A DNA stretch of 64,000 nucleotides from Rhizoclosmatium globosum. Lineage: Eukaryota; Chytridiomycota; Chytridiomycetes; Chytridiales; Chytriomycetaceae. The notes beneath the pieces were generated by a model, which did not search any database, was not told the DNA's origin, and was given only the letters and a program-made list of their open reading frames with translations. The stretch lies in contig MCGO01000124.1 of NCBI GenBank assembly GCA_002104985.1, forward strand, positions 1 to 64,000. The letters run 5' to 3'. Every line of letters starts with the position of its first letter. Position 1 is the stretch's first letter. Positions 8,325-19,774 of this stretch are shown one piece after another. A program made the position numbers and the translations under genes.

Positions 8325-9570
8325 ATGTCAAGCTCACCATTGTTGAGTAGTATGGAGCTTGGTTTGCCAGGAGAGAGCCAAGAGCCGTTCTGTCGTATAT
8401 GGTATTTCGTCAAGTGAATCTTTCCGAAACTAATATCGTTGCAGCCTATCATCGGAAGAGCCTGCGGACTTGTTTACGCCTTGTAGGTGGTAAGCACAGC
8501 CACACTTCATTGCCTCACAGAACATTTGACTCCAATCACAAATAGCAAAGGATCGCTACTCTATGTACATCGAATATGTCTCGAGAAATGGCACATCTTT
8601 CTTTCATCTCGCGAGCCTCATACTCAAAACGGTGACCGGCCACTGCCAAACATAACTCAATGTAGTAGTTGCGGGTTCACGTATAAACGGTCCAGCTCGA
8701 TGTTATCTCGAATTATAGCTGATAATTGTATGTTCAGCTTTTCGTACAGTTCTTTTTATCATTGATACCACTCAGTACCAGTATTCTCTGGAACATCCAT
8801 AATTCTATGCATTTACTTTCTTGGATTCCTTTGGCATATGTTGGATCCAGTTCACGAGATATTTGCACCAAATTCTCACCAGTTGGATAACACATTCGGT
8901 CCTAAAACCTTGGTAGATACCCTTCTGGTTGATTCCATATTACTATTGGAAGGGGCGATCGTTGCTGTCCTGCTATTCAGCGTCAACAACGGCAACGCAT
9001 GGCCTGTAAGGTTTCTACCATTCAAAGCATCTCATACTAAAGTCCATTTCAACCAAATCAACACGAGAATAGTTCTTCTACAGTATTCATTTCTGTACCT
9101 ACATTACCACTGGCTCCTTGCTTCCCTGGGAGTTATTGGACTACATTGAAGACTCATTGTTGCACACATTGAATTTGGCTCTACCGTCAGTCTACACATC
9201 GATGATAGTGTTTTCAAACAGAATATGTCTCTTGCATGCCTCATATCATGAATTACTTGAAAATGGAGTGAAAATGAGTTTTTCGGATTGGTCTACATTC
9301 GCGATTATCAATGGCTCTGGATTATGTACATCTGAAGAAAATTCAAGCTTAGACGGATCTTTTTGGATGGTGATGGTTCTTTCAGCAGAGCTCTTGAAAG
9401 TGGTGACTATCTCGCTCTTGGAGACACTCAAATACTACTACGTGTTGATGATGTTCTTCGCCATTTTTGAGCTATTTGTGTTGGTGAATTCTCGCATCAA
9501 ACCTGCTGTCCTGTATTTATCTTCAGGGGAGATTTTGGAATACAAGGAAGAGTGGGAAAGCAAACAATGA
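8325..9570 (+). CDS. RING-CH (MARCH-type) membrane E3 ubiquitin ligase
   Basis: Five exons (8325-8401, 8445-8489, 8546-8727, 8776-9005, 9073-9570) give 343 aa in one frame. The RING-CH domain reads CRIC, C-R-C, KGSLLYVHR, C-L-E-K-W, then C-S-S-C and GFTYK, the C4HC3 zinc pattern. Several membrane segments follow, such as SIILCIYFLGFLWHM and a C-terminal hydrophobic block (VLMMFFAIFELFVL). Introns split the codons of the last Cys in CRIC and in CRC, exactly as in the divergent paralogue at 1-1145; ITTGSLLPW here matches LTTGSLVPF there. The copia 3' LTR ends only about 108 bp upstream of its ATG, so its promoter is probably altered. AATAAA lies near 9601. Confidence 0.85.
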
Positions 9571-9651
9571 AGAACCTCATACCTTCTGCAACCTGAGTGT
9601 AAATAAAGTGTTTATTTTGGAAAAGCTCATCTCATCGTGAAAAAAAAACTA

Positions 9652-11033
9652 TCAACAATAAAGCTCTCCAAGCTTAGTAGGTTCAATTTCCTGTGATAAG
9701 GCATCGTATTTCTCCAACACGTCTGTGAGATTACGAATTCCATCTTGGGTGAAGTAACCCAAATGAGCTACTAAAGCTCGTCCATTGACACCGTTATGAA
9801 TTCGAAGCTTTTCAGGCAGCTTGTGGCTCAAATACAGTTCATCGTCTGACCAAACTTCCTGACCAACAAGTAGCGATCCCCTTTAATTTGGTTAGTAAGT
9901 GTTGAAATGGAGTTTTTGAACCGACCAGAATCCAAGAAAGTTGATGCTAAACCTTTCATAGCCTTCAGCGTGAATATCCCACATTGCAAAGTGGTATCGA
10001 TTCGTATCACCTGTTTTGGGATTAGCTAAAAGCAAGAACTTGAAGTCTCTTACTATCTTCAATCGCGTCAAACACAGAGTAATGAGAAGCAGCACCACAA
10101 TGCACAGATTTCCACGCACAATCATCCCATGGATTTTTTCTAGCTTTTGCCAAAGGAGATCCTTCGAGTGTATTAAATCCAGCCTTCTGTGGAACAAGCC
10201 CCAACCTCCGTTTCTTACTATCACTCAACGATAGTGCATCATGTGGTTCAACGGATGGAAGCTTCTTGACTCTCCAGCTCACTTTAGTCTGACTACCAGG
10301 ATGCAAGATTCCCTTGTCATCATAATCCACCGCATAAGGACGCAACGCCCCACTTCTGTGATGCAAATGTGTGAAATAAAAGTTTCCAACAACGTTGCCC
10401 GAGACGATGGCCCATTTTCGGGACATTACTTCATACACCATGGTCTCGATGGCTCCATCCTCAATAAACACAATGTCATCATCGATTTTCAAGTAAATAG
10501 CATTTGGATCTGAGATGTGGTTGTATGACTCGGCCCATCCTGAGTTTGTGGACACTGTTTTGAGGGAATAGAAGCCACGGTGTTTCTTGACAAGTTCCAT
10601 TATCCATGAGAGGTTCTCGGAATTATGAGTTACAGCCATATTCGTAATGAAAAGGACGCGATTGATTAATCCGCCATTGGCCCGCGAATTTCTCTGAATG
10701 ATATGGTTGGATTTCTGGGTTTGACAGGTAACAAACAACAACACTCACTCGCAAGTATCGGTCCAATACTAGAGTATTTTCACGACGGCCATAAAAGACA
10801 AAGACATTAACTTCCACGTTTGAGAAGTTTTTGTGGTTGGCGACATGGTCGGGTAGTTTTGGAAAACAGAAACTGTTGGTACTGGAAGGACGCGATTCTT
10901 TTCGTACATCAGGTGCTGAAGAGTACGTGCGTGCAACAAATGTGGAAGAATGACCCACAAATAAAGCAATCAGGATAAGGATTGGGATGGCAACAGCCAC
11001 TGAGGGGCCAAGGAAGGATGTTTTGGCTTTCAT
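9652..11033 (-). CDS. Type II membrane glycosyltransferase (fungal DXD family)
   Basis: Four exons (11033-10749, 10693-10054, 10010-9926, 9880-9652) give 412 aa. An N-terminal signal anchor (AVAIPILILIALFVGH) follows a short basic stretch, as in Golgi glycosyltransferases. The lumenal part has NGGLINRVLFITN and a DXD-type metal site, YLKIDDDIVF, at about residue 166. The C-terminal YHFAMWDIHAEGYERF and EVWSDDELYLSHKLPEK also look like the fungal family with an N-terminal anchor and DXD motif. The first ATG in frame with the anchor is 11033; an upstream TTG is ignored. The introns are short (43-55 nt). The transferred sugar is unknown. It is divergent from the RhoGAP gene 114 bp away. Confidence 0.78.
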
Positions 11034-11147
11034 TCGGATGTTTGTTTTTTCTGTACCTGTCAAAAAACGTACCTATTTTGATATTCCAATCGGTACAGAA
11101 TGTCCATAAGTTGTGCGATAAATGCTGATTATTAATTTATCCGGCAA
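11034..11147. promoter_or_regulatory. Divergent promoter between glycosyltransferase and RhoGAP genes
   Basis: Only 114 bp separate the two start codons, so both genes must share regulatory sequence here. No specific motif is recognised. Confidence 0.55.
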
Positions 11148-12631
11148 ATGGAAGGGTGGGCACAACGAGCCAAGGAAGCAGCCGCAGTACTCAAAGAAAA
11201 GGCAGCCGAGCTCCAAGAGCGGGCCGTTGAGCTTCATGAAGAACGCATCAAGCCGATGGCGGCCGAGGCGTACTCAACGCTCAACAACTACTACCACGGC
11301 GAAAGCGATGATGCCGACGCCGACGCCAAGCCCACGGCAGCCCGAGCAATAGCAAGCCCGGATTCGGTGTTTGGACGACGCTTGTGCGACGCGCCAATCG
11401 ATGCAACGACTCGGGCGCCGGCCGTTGTGGCGCTTTGTGTTGCGCGAGTTGCCGCAGCCGCCGACGAGCACGTGGGTCTGTACCGCATCTCTGGTGCACA
11501 TTCTCAGGTGTGGTTTTGATTGGTGGTTTCTGGTAGAGAAGTAACGGGGTTTGAGCTAGGTTGAACGGGTCCGTGCCCTCTTCACAATCTATACTTCACC
11601 GCGGGAAGCTGACCTGGACTGCGATGTTGATACGGCTGCTTCAGTCCTCAAAGGATACCTTAGAGAACTTGCTGAACCCATCCTGCCTCCTGTCTTTGCT
11701 TCGTTTGACTCACTGTGTGATGCTGATGGAAAATGCTCTCCTGCCACCCTCAATACCCTCACGGCACTCTGCAGTACTCTTCCACTCGTCAATTTTTACA
11801 CTTTAAAGTTGCTATTGGCTCATTTGGATGAAGTTCAATCACACGCGGACGTCAACAAGATGTCACTTGGAAATCTATCTATAGTCTTCTCGCCAACACT
11901 TCAGATTGGCTCTAATCTATTGATTTGCTTCATCAAGAATCGAAAAGCTTTGTTTATGGTAAGCAATCCGCTGACGTGAACTTTCACTATTTGAGTGGCT
12001 GATGGCGTTTGAGTGTTCTTGAAGAGGCGCAACCATCACATAGAATGTCCATCAATAATGCTCTCATGGATATTTTCTCATCGTCTAACTCCAACTCTCA
12101 CTCCAACGGTCGCAAATACTCATGATCTAACACTTTTTGAACCCCCAGCAACAGCCTCAACCTCAAGAAACAAGTTCGTCTGCTCCAAATAAACCTCTTC
12201 GAAAACCAGCACCGCCACCACCACCACCATCAAAACGCACACTTAGCACAAACAGTGCAGTAAACTCCCCCGCAATCATTTCATCTCAACCTCAATCGCC
12301 TCCTGTCGCTTTCAACCTCGAAAATAACTCAAATTCACGCGTATCAAGCTTGCCTCCTCCACCCCGATCTCGAACTCCTGTTCAACAACCAGGGGTTACC
12401 GTTCCGCCTCGACCGGGATCAAGTGGAATCGTTGCTGCAGCCGTGAATCGATTTTCATCACCGGAGCTTAGTCAAGGGAGTCAAAGCTCCCTTGCAGAAG
12501 GTGTTTCAAAGCTTCAGGTTGGGGGTGTTGGTGGAGGGAATACGGGATTAGTTGGAACGGGTTTGGTATCAACAAGCACTCCAGCAGTGAAAAAGGTTGC
12601 ACCTCCTCCTCCGGCGTCACGGAAATCATAG
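11148..12631 (+). CDS. RhoGAP-domain protein with proline-rich tail
   Basis: An N-terminal charged amphipathic helix (KEAAAVLKEKAAELQERA) is followed from about residue 75 by a RhoGAP domain: FGRRLCDAPID, the arginine-finger motif GLYRISG (Arg about 113), then after an intron VRALFTIY, LKGYLRELAEPILPP and NKMSLGNLSIVFSPTL. It stimulates GTP hydrolysis on Rho/Rac/Cdc42-type GTPases at the cell cortex. The last exon is rich in Pro, Ser and Gln, with PPPPPP tracts that could bind SH3 domains. Introns after HSQ (11507) and after LFM are clear. The junctions between 11960 and 12180 are uncertain; an acceptor just before the codons for ETSSS is my best guess. Confidence 0.8.
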
Positions 12632-12716
12632 TCCACATGAAACATTAAGGTAGAGTAAAACTGGATAGTTGGAAATCCAATAAATTTCTCTCTTCAATCC
12701 AAGTTTGAACTGCGAC

Positions 12717-13073
12717 ATGGTTAAACAACACTCTGGCCTTCAGAAGGACGTCCTCTCCATCTATCGACAACTTCTGAAAACAGCTTCATCGGCTATATCA
12801 AAAGCATCAGGCGCGGTTGCACCGCAGGCATCAGTAACAGAAGCCATCTCGCCAGATTTACGAAAGAAGCTCAACGTCTATTCAGCCATACGGACAGAGT
12901 TTCGCATCAACAAGTTCAAGATTGCAGGAAACAGCCACGCTGCAATTGAGCACTTGGTGAGGAAGGGGAAGAAGAGCTTGGAGGTTGTCAAACGGATGAA
13001 TGAAGGTGGTATGGATGGGATATCGTTGCCCGATAATGGCGTGAACATGACAGGAAGGAAAAAGTGGGCGTAG
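12717..13073 (+). CDS. SDH6: Succinate dehydrogenase assembly factor 1 (LYR protein)
   Basis: A single-exon gene of 118 aa. The N-terminus HSGLQKDVLSIYRQLLK is the SDHAF1/Sdh6 form of the LYR motif (here I-Y-R), followed by a conserved Arg/Phe (IRTEF) and the helix IEHLVRKGKKSLEVVKR. Such proteins act in the mitochondrial matrix, helping transfer Fe-S clusters to the SDHB subunit of complex II. The start is the first ATG before the motif; the frame is open a few codons further, but only through a TTG. It lies 85 bp after the RhoGAP gene on the same strand and converges on the gene at 13224. Confidence 0.85.
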   Translation: MVKQHSGLQKDVLSIYRQLLKTASSAISKASGAVAPQASVTEAISPDLRKKLNVYSAIRTEFRINKFKIAGNSHAAIEHLVRKGKKSLEVVKRMNEGGMDGISLPDNGVNMTGRKKWA

Positions 13074-13223
13074 CAAGGTTTCATTCAATTGCATCTTGAT
13101 GGTGGGAGTCTCAGTAAAGTCATTCTCGATCCATCAACCTCAACCATCTTGCAAAAACGATAACTGTATTCTCATGATGAAAGAAAAACCAACAATCCAA
13201 GCGACGTTTCCTAACAAAGTTAT

Positions 13224-14751
13224 TTACTTTGGATACATCCAATTGGGTCCTCCGAGATTCATCTTTGCCTTCTGAATCTGTTGCTGTTCTTGTTCAATCT
13301 GACTTGTCTGTTGCTTCAACCTCCTCAACTGCTCTTCAATCGACATTGTACCCACAGCGATCTGTGCTGAGTCAATCTGGTGCTGTTGTTGTTGAATCAA
13401 AAGTTCTTGTGAGACTGTAGATCCAGAATTCATGCGACCAAGTGGCATTCCATATCCACTAACTCCAGCTCCAGGCATAATTTGCTGTTGTACCTGAGGA
13501 GACATCAGCGCTGCAGGGGCCATGGAGGGAGACATGTATCCACCCATCACAGGTTGTTGAGAAAACTGTCCAGATCGGAGGGTAGGTGACAATGGTGCGC
13601 CATAATTCATTCCCATCGGTTGAGTTGTGGGAGACACGAGTGCGCCAAGACCTCCATACCCACCAGCCATCATGGCCTGTGATGGTTGCTGTTGCATCAT
13701 TTGTTGCTGCTGCAACATCAACTGCTGCTGCTCCATTTGTTGCTGCATCAAAAGCTGTTGCATTGCCTCTTGTTGTTCCTTCATACGCAATTCGGCCAAT
13801 TGTTCAGGGGAAGGTCCAACGGGAGCGGTAACTGACGCGCGAGGAGCTTCACCGTCTAAACCGATACGGGTGGGTAGTTTTTCCAGGTCCGCAAAGTTCT
13901 TTCGGCCGTTAACTTCAATCACACCTTGCGAGTTACCACCAGCAGCAATGTTGACGACAAGGTACAAAGCGTTTCCGATACTGGATCGGTCAACAGTGAT
14001 TTTGTTCTGATCGTAAAGTCAGAATTCGGGACTCCTCAGGGGTGGATATACTCTCACCATCAACACATCGGCCCAAGTGACTTCAACACCATGCCACCTT
14101 GCGTGTCGAGTCATGTCTTCTCTGACTCCCCATCCAGCCATATTTGTCAACAAATTCCCAGGGGTGAATTGATTGTTGAAGCGGACATAAGCGTAAATGT
14201 CTATGCATGAACGTAAGCGCATCCCATACTACAGAAATAATAGCAAAGTACCGTTGCTGGAGTTGATACTTCCCGAGTTTGAGTAGACGCCAGGCTCGAA
14301 TCTGTGAGTTCCATTCAAGATCAATCTCGTTCTCGCCACCAAGGCAAGCACCGATGTCTCCGTCATAAAGAGCAAGACGGTATCTTGTCCCGGCTGAACA
14401 TTTCCGCCGTGAGGAACTTCGAGGATGATGGCACAAGGCGCGGACCAGTCTAATTGGATCAAGTTGATTTGGTTGATTTAGAAGGCGTCTCCCTCGCCAA
14501 ACAACTCGAACAAACCGCCGCTTTTCAGTCGAACCATCGCAACTCCGTTTTCACCGCGGAAAATCGCAATTGCCATTGCCATCGAGATGAAGTTTCTGGA
14601 GGGAGAGGTGATTCAATTAGTACTCAGTAGGTCAAGGAGACGGTGTCACTCACTTTGGGATGCAGTTGCCTCCAGATCCAGTTCCGGTGAAGGCGGAGAG
14701 CGCTTGGGCTGCGGCCTTGCATTCCTCTCCGGCGGTGAGAGTGGGTGCCAT
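13224..14751 (-). CDS. Ysc84/SH3YL1-type lipid- and actin-binding protein
   Basis: The ATG at 14751 starts a multi-exon gene. Spliced exons give IPKNFISMAMAIAIFRGENG, VAMVRLKSG joined to DWSAPCAIILEVPHGG, then DTVLLFMTETSVLALV. This is the core of the Ysc84 (DUF500/SYLF) domain, which binds phosphoinositides and actin at endocytic sites. An intron removes an in-frame TAA near 14478. After DIYAYVRFNNQFTPG comes a linker and a long C-terminal tail rich in Gln and Met (about 13660-13800), not the SH3 domain seen in yeast Ysc84. No signal or membrane segment is seen. The splice acceptor before DWSAPC is inferred from the motif and fits phase. Confidence 0.72.
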
Positions 14752-14825
14752 TTTCACTGTTGAGTTTCGAGTTCTGGTTCTAAAAACGGATTATGAAAAG
14801 TAGAACTATCAACCATTAAATGAAT

Positions 14826-17332
14826 TTATTCTTTCTCTTTCTTCTTCTCTTTCTTATCCTTCTTCGCTTTCTTTGGAGCCTCGTCCTCCTCCTCGGACTT
14901 CTTACTCTTCTTGGACTTCTTCTTTTCAACCACAACTTCTTCCTCTTCCGGTTGTTTCTTGGCTTTCTTTGACTTCTTTTTTGGCTCGTCTTCTTCCTTG
15001 TCCAATTTCTTTGCTTTTTTGGATTCCTTTTCACCATCAGACTCTGATTTCTCAACAGTCTTTCGTTTTCTCGATCCAGCTTGAACTTCCTCTTCTACAA
15101 TATCAGCCTTCTTTGACTTCTTGGCTTTTAATTGGGGCAGATCTTGCTCGACAACCTCAGTGGTGGCGGATTCCTTTTTGGAACGCTTTGACTTTCTCAC
15201 TTCCGGAACTTCATCATCCTTAGTGTTTGATAGTGAAGGATCGACGTTTGGGGCATTTGAGACTGTTGATTCCTTCTTGGAACGCTTCGACTTTCTCTCG
15301 TCTGGTACAGTTTTCTCATCTTCTGCTTTTGAATCAAGCGAAACAGAAGGCACGGATGCGAGAACTTCAGTGGAAGTTTCTGGTACAGCTTCTTTGAGGA
15401 ACTCTTTTGCTGCGATCACTGCCGCGTTTCCACCCAACATTAGTTTCTTGATGACTGGACGAACTTCGACACCAGCTGCTTTCAATTTCGCAGCCGTTTC
15501 AGCTCTTCTAACCTTCTTCCGTGCGTATTCCTTTTGTTTCTTGAGTCTGTCATGTGCCTCCATCCTCGCAACCCATTCCATAGATCGCTTCATTCTCCCA
15601 GTAATAATTGGCTTCTCTTCGCCTTCAGTCGCAACTTTATCGGTCTCGCCTTCGCCGGGCTGAATAGTTTCTGGCTCTTTCTCTTCAGCCTTTTCCATTT
15701 CTTCAAGCTTCCGCTTTTTCTTCAAAGCCCGCTCGCCAGGAACGCTCGTGTCGACTTTCGGGGATATTTTCTCAAGGACAGCGTCAACAGAAACTTGGTT
15801 CACTTCAGGGTCCACAATAGTCCCGTTAGGAACAAGCCAGTATGGAACACTAGCCATCCGCATCACTCCAGTTTTTTCAGCACGCATAAAAGGGGTGTGA
15901 AGGTGGGGCGGGTAGAAAGCTTTGATGATTTGGTTTGTTGTGAGGATATCTGGTGTTTTTCCTGATGGTCCGTCTTTCACCATAGGAAATGTGTTTGTTG
16001 CTTGTGGGACGCTAACTAATGCTTCGATTTCTGAGATTTGAGGTGGTAGTGGTAAAGCAGACTGATGCTTTAGGATTGCTTCAAGTGGATTTAACGTTCC
16101 TGGAACTGCTGGGGAGGTTGATGTTGTTACTAGCGAAGGAGGTCCTTCCATTGAGAATCTGATAGCAGGAGCTTGGATTATAGGAGCTTGTGTGAGGTTT
16201 GGAGCAAATGTCGCAGATTGTGGAAGTGGGGGAAGTGGTTGTTCAGGTCGATAAGTCATGGAAAAGGGAACTGGTGGATTCTGGATCTCTTCAACCGCAG
16301 CTTTAAAACCGTCAGGTAATTCGGGGTGCACAGGAATTGGTGGCGGCCGAGGATCCAAGTAACTCTTTGGGTAAGGATCATGAAGTGGGCAGGTTCGTTC
16401 CCAAACGTTTCTCACTTGACGATACACAACAAGAGCCGTTCTAGCGTCTACAATCTAATAATTACTCATAAGTTGGTATGTACATTTTCAATAATCAGAC
16501 TCACAGAGTCGTGGGCTCCGTCTTGAATTTGCAAGCCCATACACCATTTGGCAACGTTCTTCAGAGAAAAAGTTCTTCTGTTAGGATGAAAACGCTGATA
16601 AAATAGGGCCGTATCCCTAATTCGGTTCATCGGAATTTGCATCTTCAGAGCTTTTAAATCATTGTCAATCGACTGTCCAACAACGACACTAGATTCTGTC
16701 ACGATTTCCTTGAGTTTCTTAGATATTTCTTCGAATGAGGGCGCTGGAAAATCTTTAGTTCTGAGTGAAGGAAACAAAACACACAAACCTCCAACGAGCT
16801 TCTCCTTTGTAATTCCCGACCATTGAGTTCTATAATCCACGATCGGATCCTCTGGAAGTACGAACGAATCCAAAAGTAAGTCCCCATATCCATCAACGAT
16901 CGAAACTCTTGCAAGTTGCGATTGTAATAGAGTTCGCGCCTTTCCTCGCGATTCTTTGCTGATACCACGTTCCTCCTCTTCTTCTGGAGTCAAATACACT
17001 TCTGTAGCGACTTCAACCATTTCACAATCGATGGCAAGTAGGTTTGCAATTGGAGGAATGGTTGACGGATCGTCAATGGTTTCAAACAGCTTCTTCTCGT
17101 CCTCATCTTCGTTTTTGAGCAGTTTCGCAAAGATCAAAGCCATAGGATCAGTGTCGTGTTCAATCTCGAACCAGTGTGGTTTGGCAGCAGTTGTTTTGGA
17201 TTTCTTAGGGCTTCCTTCAGAGACTGCTACAGCATCATCAACGTCCTTGCTGCGCTTCTTTTTCGACTTCTTCTGCTTTTCTTCCGGGTTAGGAACGTTG
17301 TCCTCGGTTTCCTTCTTTGACTTCTTTCCCAT
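14826..17332 (-). CDS. DEDDh 3'-5' exonuclease (REXO/Rex4 type) with long lysine-rich tail
   Basis: Three exons (17332-16789, 16743-16505, 16454-14826) give 803 aa. After a lysine-rich N-terminus (GKKSKKE) the exonuclease domain starts with LLAIDCEMVEV (D102/E104), then WSGITKEKLVGAPSFEEI, VGQSIDNDLKAL and the final H...D as GAHDSIVDARTALVVY: all four catalytic acids and the His are present. The family trims RNA 3' ends in the nucleolus during rRNA processing. A 45-nt intron must be removed inside LVG-APSFEE even though it is open in frame. The tail of about 540 aa is unusual: Rex4-type proteins are near 300 aa. It ends in repeated KKSKK/KSKRSKK blocks, likely nucleolar-targeting or RNA-binding. 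Confidence 0.8.
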
Positions 17333-17623
17333 GTTGTTCAGATTTGCAAAAAAGAAAGAAAGAAGAAGACATAACTCACCTCTATCCCTTTGCCAGCGCT
17401 CTGATTTACCTGTTGAAGAATACGATGGAATTAAATGGATTATGTGGTTTGTTTCAAACGTACCGATGTTTAATAGCCAGGAAACAAGGACTGATAAAGC
17501 CCGAAAAGCCAACCAAGTGCCTCAACGATCGTATGATTAACTTGAAATCTTGACCGGAAACTGAGCCATATTTAAGTGAGCCTGTGCATTTATTTCAAAG
17601 TTTCAGACACAAAACATACAAGA

Positions 17624-18502
17624 ATGCAAACTTGCCCAAGAGAGCTGATTCAGGCAATCTTCTGTTGGATTCCATTTCGCTACGTTCAGAGTTATCGACT
17701 CCTATGCCGCTCTATCAGCGAATGTCTGAATGATGTCCATTTTGCAACCTTGAATCTAAAGGTGGGAGACAACGACGATGAGGAAGATAACGATGAGACA
17801 CGATGCTTTATGCCAGGATATCTGCAACACAATCGATGGATGGAATGGCCTGAAGCTTATCAAGTTGCGTATGCTGGACTTGTGGCTGACAGCACTTCCA
17901 AATGGATCTTTCATTGTTGTCATCAACAGCGGAAGTTCAGGTTACCTATTGCTGTAAGTCGGCTGTATAATTTGCGAGAGATTTGGATCGAAGATGTGTC
18001 GTCTCTGAAGGGCGAGTTACCGAAGGAACTAGGTCAGCTTCAACATCTAGAATGGCTAGTGTTATCCAAAACTGGTCTCACGGGTGGTATTCCTCATGAA
18101 ATTCAAAACTGCTTAAGCTTGAGACACTTGGACTTGTCCAATTCTTATTATTCCGGTGAATTGCCAATGAGATGGGAATCTCTCATATCCCTCGAAATTC
18201 TGAACCTGAGTTACTGCCGATTTGAAGGATCAATACCATCGTCGATTGGATCGTTGAGCAAGCTCAGAAGGCTATATCTCTCAAGGAATTTGTTTTCGGG
18301 TTCTATTCCCTGTAGTTTGGGAAGCCTTGAATTACTACAGGAACTCGATTTGTCTTGGAACCTTTTAGAAGGCAATATTCCACGAGAGCTAGAGAATCTT
18401 CAAAATTTAGTTAAGCTGGATCTGTCTGGGAATGAGAGACTGGTGGGACTAGTGGCTCCGACAGCCTTTCCTAAGATCAAGACTTTGAAGTTACTCGTGT
18501 AA
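17624..18502 (+). CDS. F-box-like leucine-rich repeat protein
   Basis: A single-exon gene of about 292 aa. The N-terminus (CPRELIQAIFCWIPFRYVQ) has the shape of an F-box, which would bind Skp1 in an SCF ligase. From about residue 105 there are LRRs of the plant type, with the GxIPxxLGxLxxLxxLDLSxN pattern. No signal peptide, membrane segment or kinase is visible, so it is likely cytosolic or nuclear. The ATG at 17624 is the first in the frame. It is the first of three such genes in a row. The substrate is unknown; the F-box call is by pattern only. Confidence 0.75.
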   Translation: MQTCPRELIQAIFCWIPFRYVQSYRLLCRSISECLNDVHFATLNLKVGDNDDEEDNDETRCFMPGYLQHNRWMEWPEAYQVAYAGLVADSTSKWIFHCCHQQRKFRLPIAVSRLYNLREIWIEDVSSLKGELPKELGQLQHLEWLVLSKTGLTGGIPHEIQNCLSLRHLDLSNSYYSGELPMRWESLISLEILNLSYCRFEGSIPSSIGSLSKLRRLYLSRNLFSGSIPCSLGSLELLQELDLSWNLLEGNIPRELENLQNLVKLDLSGNERLVGLVAPTAFPKIKTLKLLV

Positions 18503-18531
18503 TTTCCTAATAATAAATCAATCCTAACTTT

Positions 18532-19701
18532 ATGGAAGTGTCACCAACCACAAGAACACAAGTTATCCAAGACACACATTCGTTAAACAGATGCCCTACG
18601 AATGCCTTCATACTCTTTGATATATTGGCACACATTCTCAGCTACGTACATCCGACCAAGGTTCATTCGTTATGGCGGGTGTCCAAAGCCTTCTACGCCT
18701 GCATCCGCTCATTCTCCTTCGCCTCAATCTGCTTGACCCAATGGGTCCCTAAAGTTGATAAGAGCACGGAAAGCTCTTTGTCTCCTTCGCCATGGGACGT
18801 GATCTTCTTCGAATTCGCACCTCACTTTCAAACGATATACGCTCGAAACTATCTCTCACACTTGAAGTGTATCGACTGGGAATCTCAAAACGTGGACTGG
18901 TTATTGACGATCCGTGAAGGCGTTAATCCTGTGATATTCTTCAACGCCGCTATTCCAAAAGCACTTTGTTCTCTCTCGAATCTGGTTACTTTGAATCTAA
19001 AGGATACAAATATTGTTGGTGAACTTCCTCCGGAAATTGGGTTTCTTACGTCATGCAAAGAACTGTACCTATGTCAGAACAACATAACAGGATTGATTCC
19101 AGCGTCTATTGGCTCACTCTGTTCCCTCGAGATTCTGCATTTGAGTCAAAATAGTTTCAGTGGTAGGCTCCCTGCATCTATTGGGAACTTATCCAAACTC
19201 ACTGAATTGCATTTGAGTTGGAACTGGTTGACGGAATGCATTCCTCCAGAAATCGGGTATCTGAAAACGCTTATAATTTTAGACCTGGATTATAATCGAT
19301 TTGAATCAGCTGTCCCGTCTGAAATCGGGCAACTGAACAAACTTAGGCACTTGTCTCTTAAAGATAACAGAATCACATCTATCCCTTCCGAACTATGGAG
19401 CCTGTCGAGCCTCCAATATCTTAACTTGAGCAAAAATCCTTATTTGCGAATGGGAATTCCACCGGAGATTGAGAATTTGAGACAACTGCAGGAGCTTCAC
19501 ATGTCAGAATTGAATCTCTATGGCTGCATTCCACCGGAAATTGGTCTGCTCAAAAATCTGCAGAAACTATATTTGAATGACAATTGCCTTTCAGGGGAAG
19601 TTCCTGGCGAAATGCTGAATTTGATGAGTCTTCGGAAGTGCTCATTGCAAGCAAACTTGGGACTCAAGTGTTCATTTCATTTCCCTCTGGCAGAGATGTG
19701 A
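18532..19701 (+). CDS. F-box-like leucine-rich repeat protein (tandem copy 1)
   Basis: A single-exon gene of 389 aa. The N-terminal ILFDILAHILSYVHPTKVH and VSKAFYACIRSF form an F-box-like region. The C-terminal two thirds are plant-type LRRs (LPPEIGFLTSCKELYL, IPASIGSLCSLEILHLSQN and so on). The start lies only 29 bp after the stop of the previous LRR gene. It is closely similar over its full length to the next gene, so the two arose by tandem duplication. Probably a substrate receptor of an SCF complex; this is inference. Confidence 0.76.
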   Translation: MEVSPTTRTQVIQDTHSLNRCPTNAFILFDILAHILSYVHPTKVHSLWRVSKAFYACIRSFSFASICLTQWVPKVDKSTESSLSPSPWDVIFFEFAPHFQTIYARNYLSHLKCIDWESQNVDWLLTIREGVNPVIFFNAAIPKALCSLSNLVTLNLKDTNIVGELPPEIGFLTSCKELYLCQNNITGLIPASIGSLCSLEILHLSQNSFSGRLPASIGNLSKLTELHLSWNWLTECIPPEIGYLKTLIILDLDYNRFESAVPSEIGQLNKLRHLSLKDNRITSIPSELWSLSSLQYLNLSKNPYLRMGIPPEIENLRQLQELHMSELNLYGCIPPEIGLLKNLQKLYLNDNCLSGEVPGEMLNLMSLRKCSLQANLGLKCSFHFPLAEM

Positions 19702-19774
19702 ACACAGAAACGAAGTATTATTTCTAAATCAATCCTTTACTCTGATATCAATTTGTTTTGTTGGCTGAACTTCA

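Noticed and set aside
13650..13800. Simple-sequence repeat (CTG/CAG-like run)
   Set aside because: It is the coding Gln/Met-rich tail of the Ysc84-like protein; interrupted and not a pure microsatellite.
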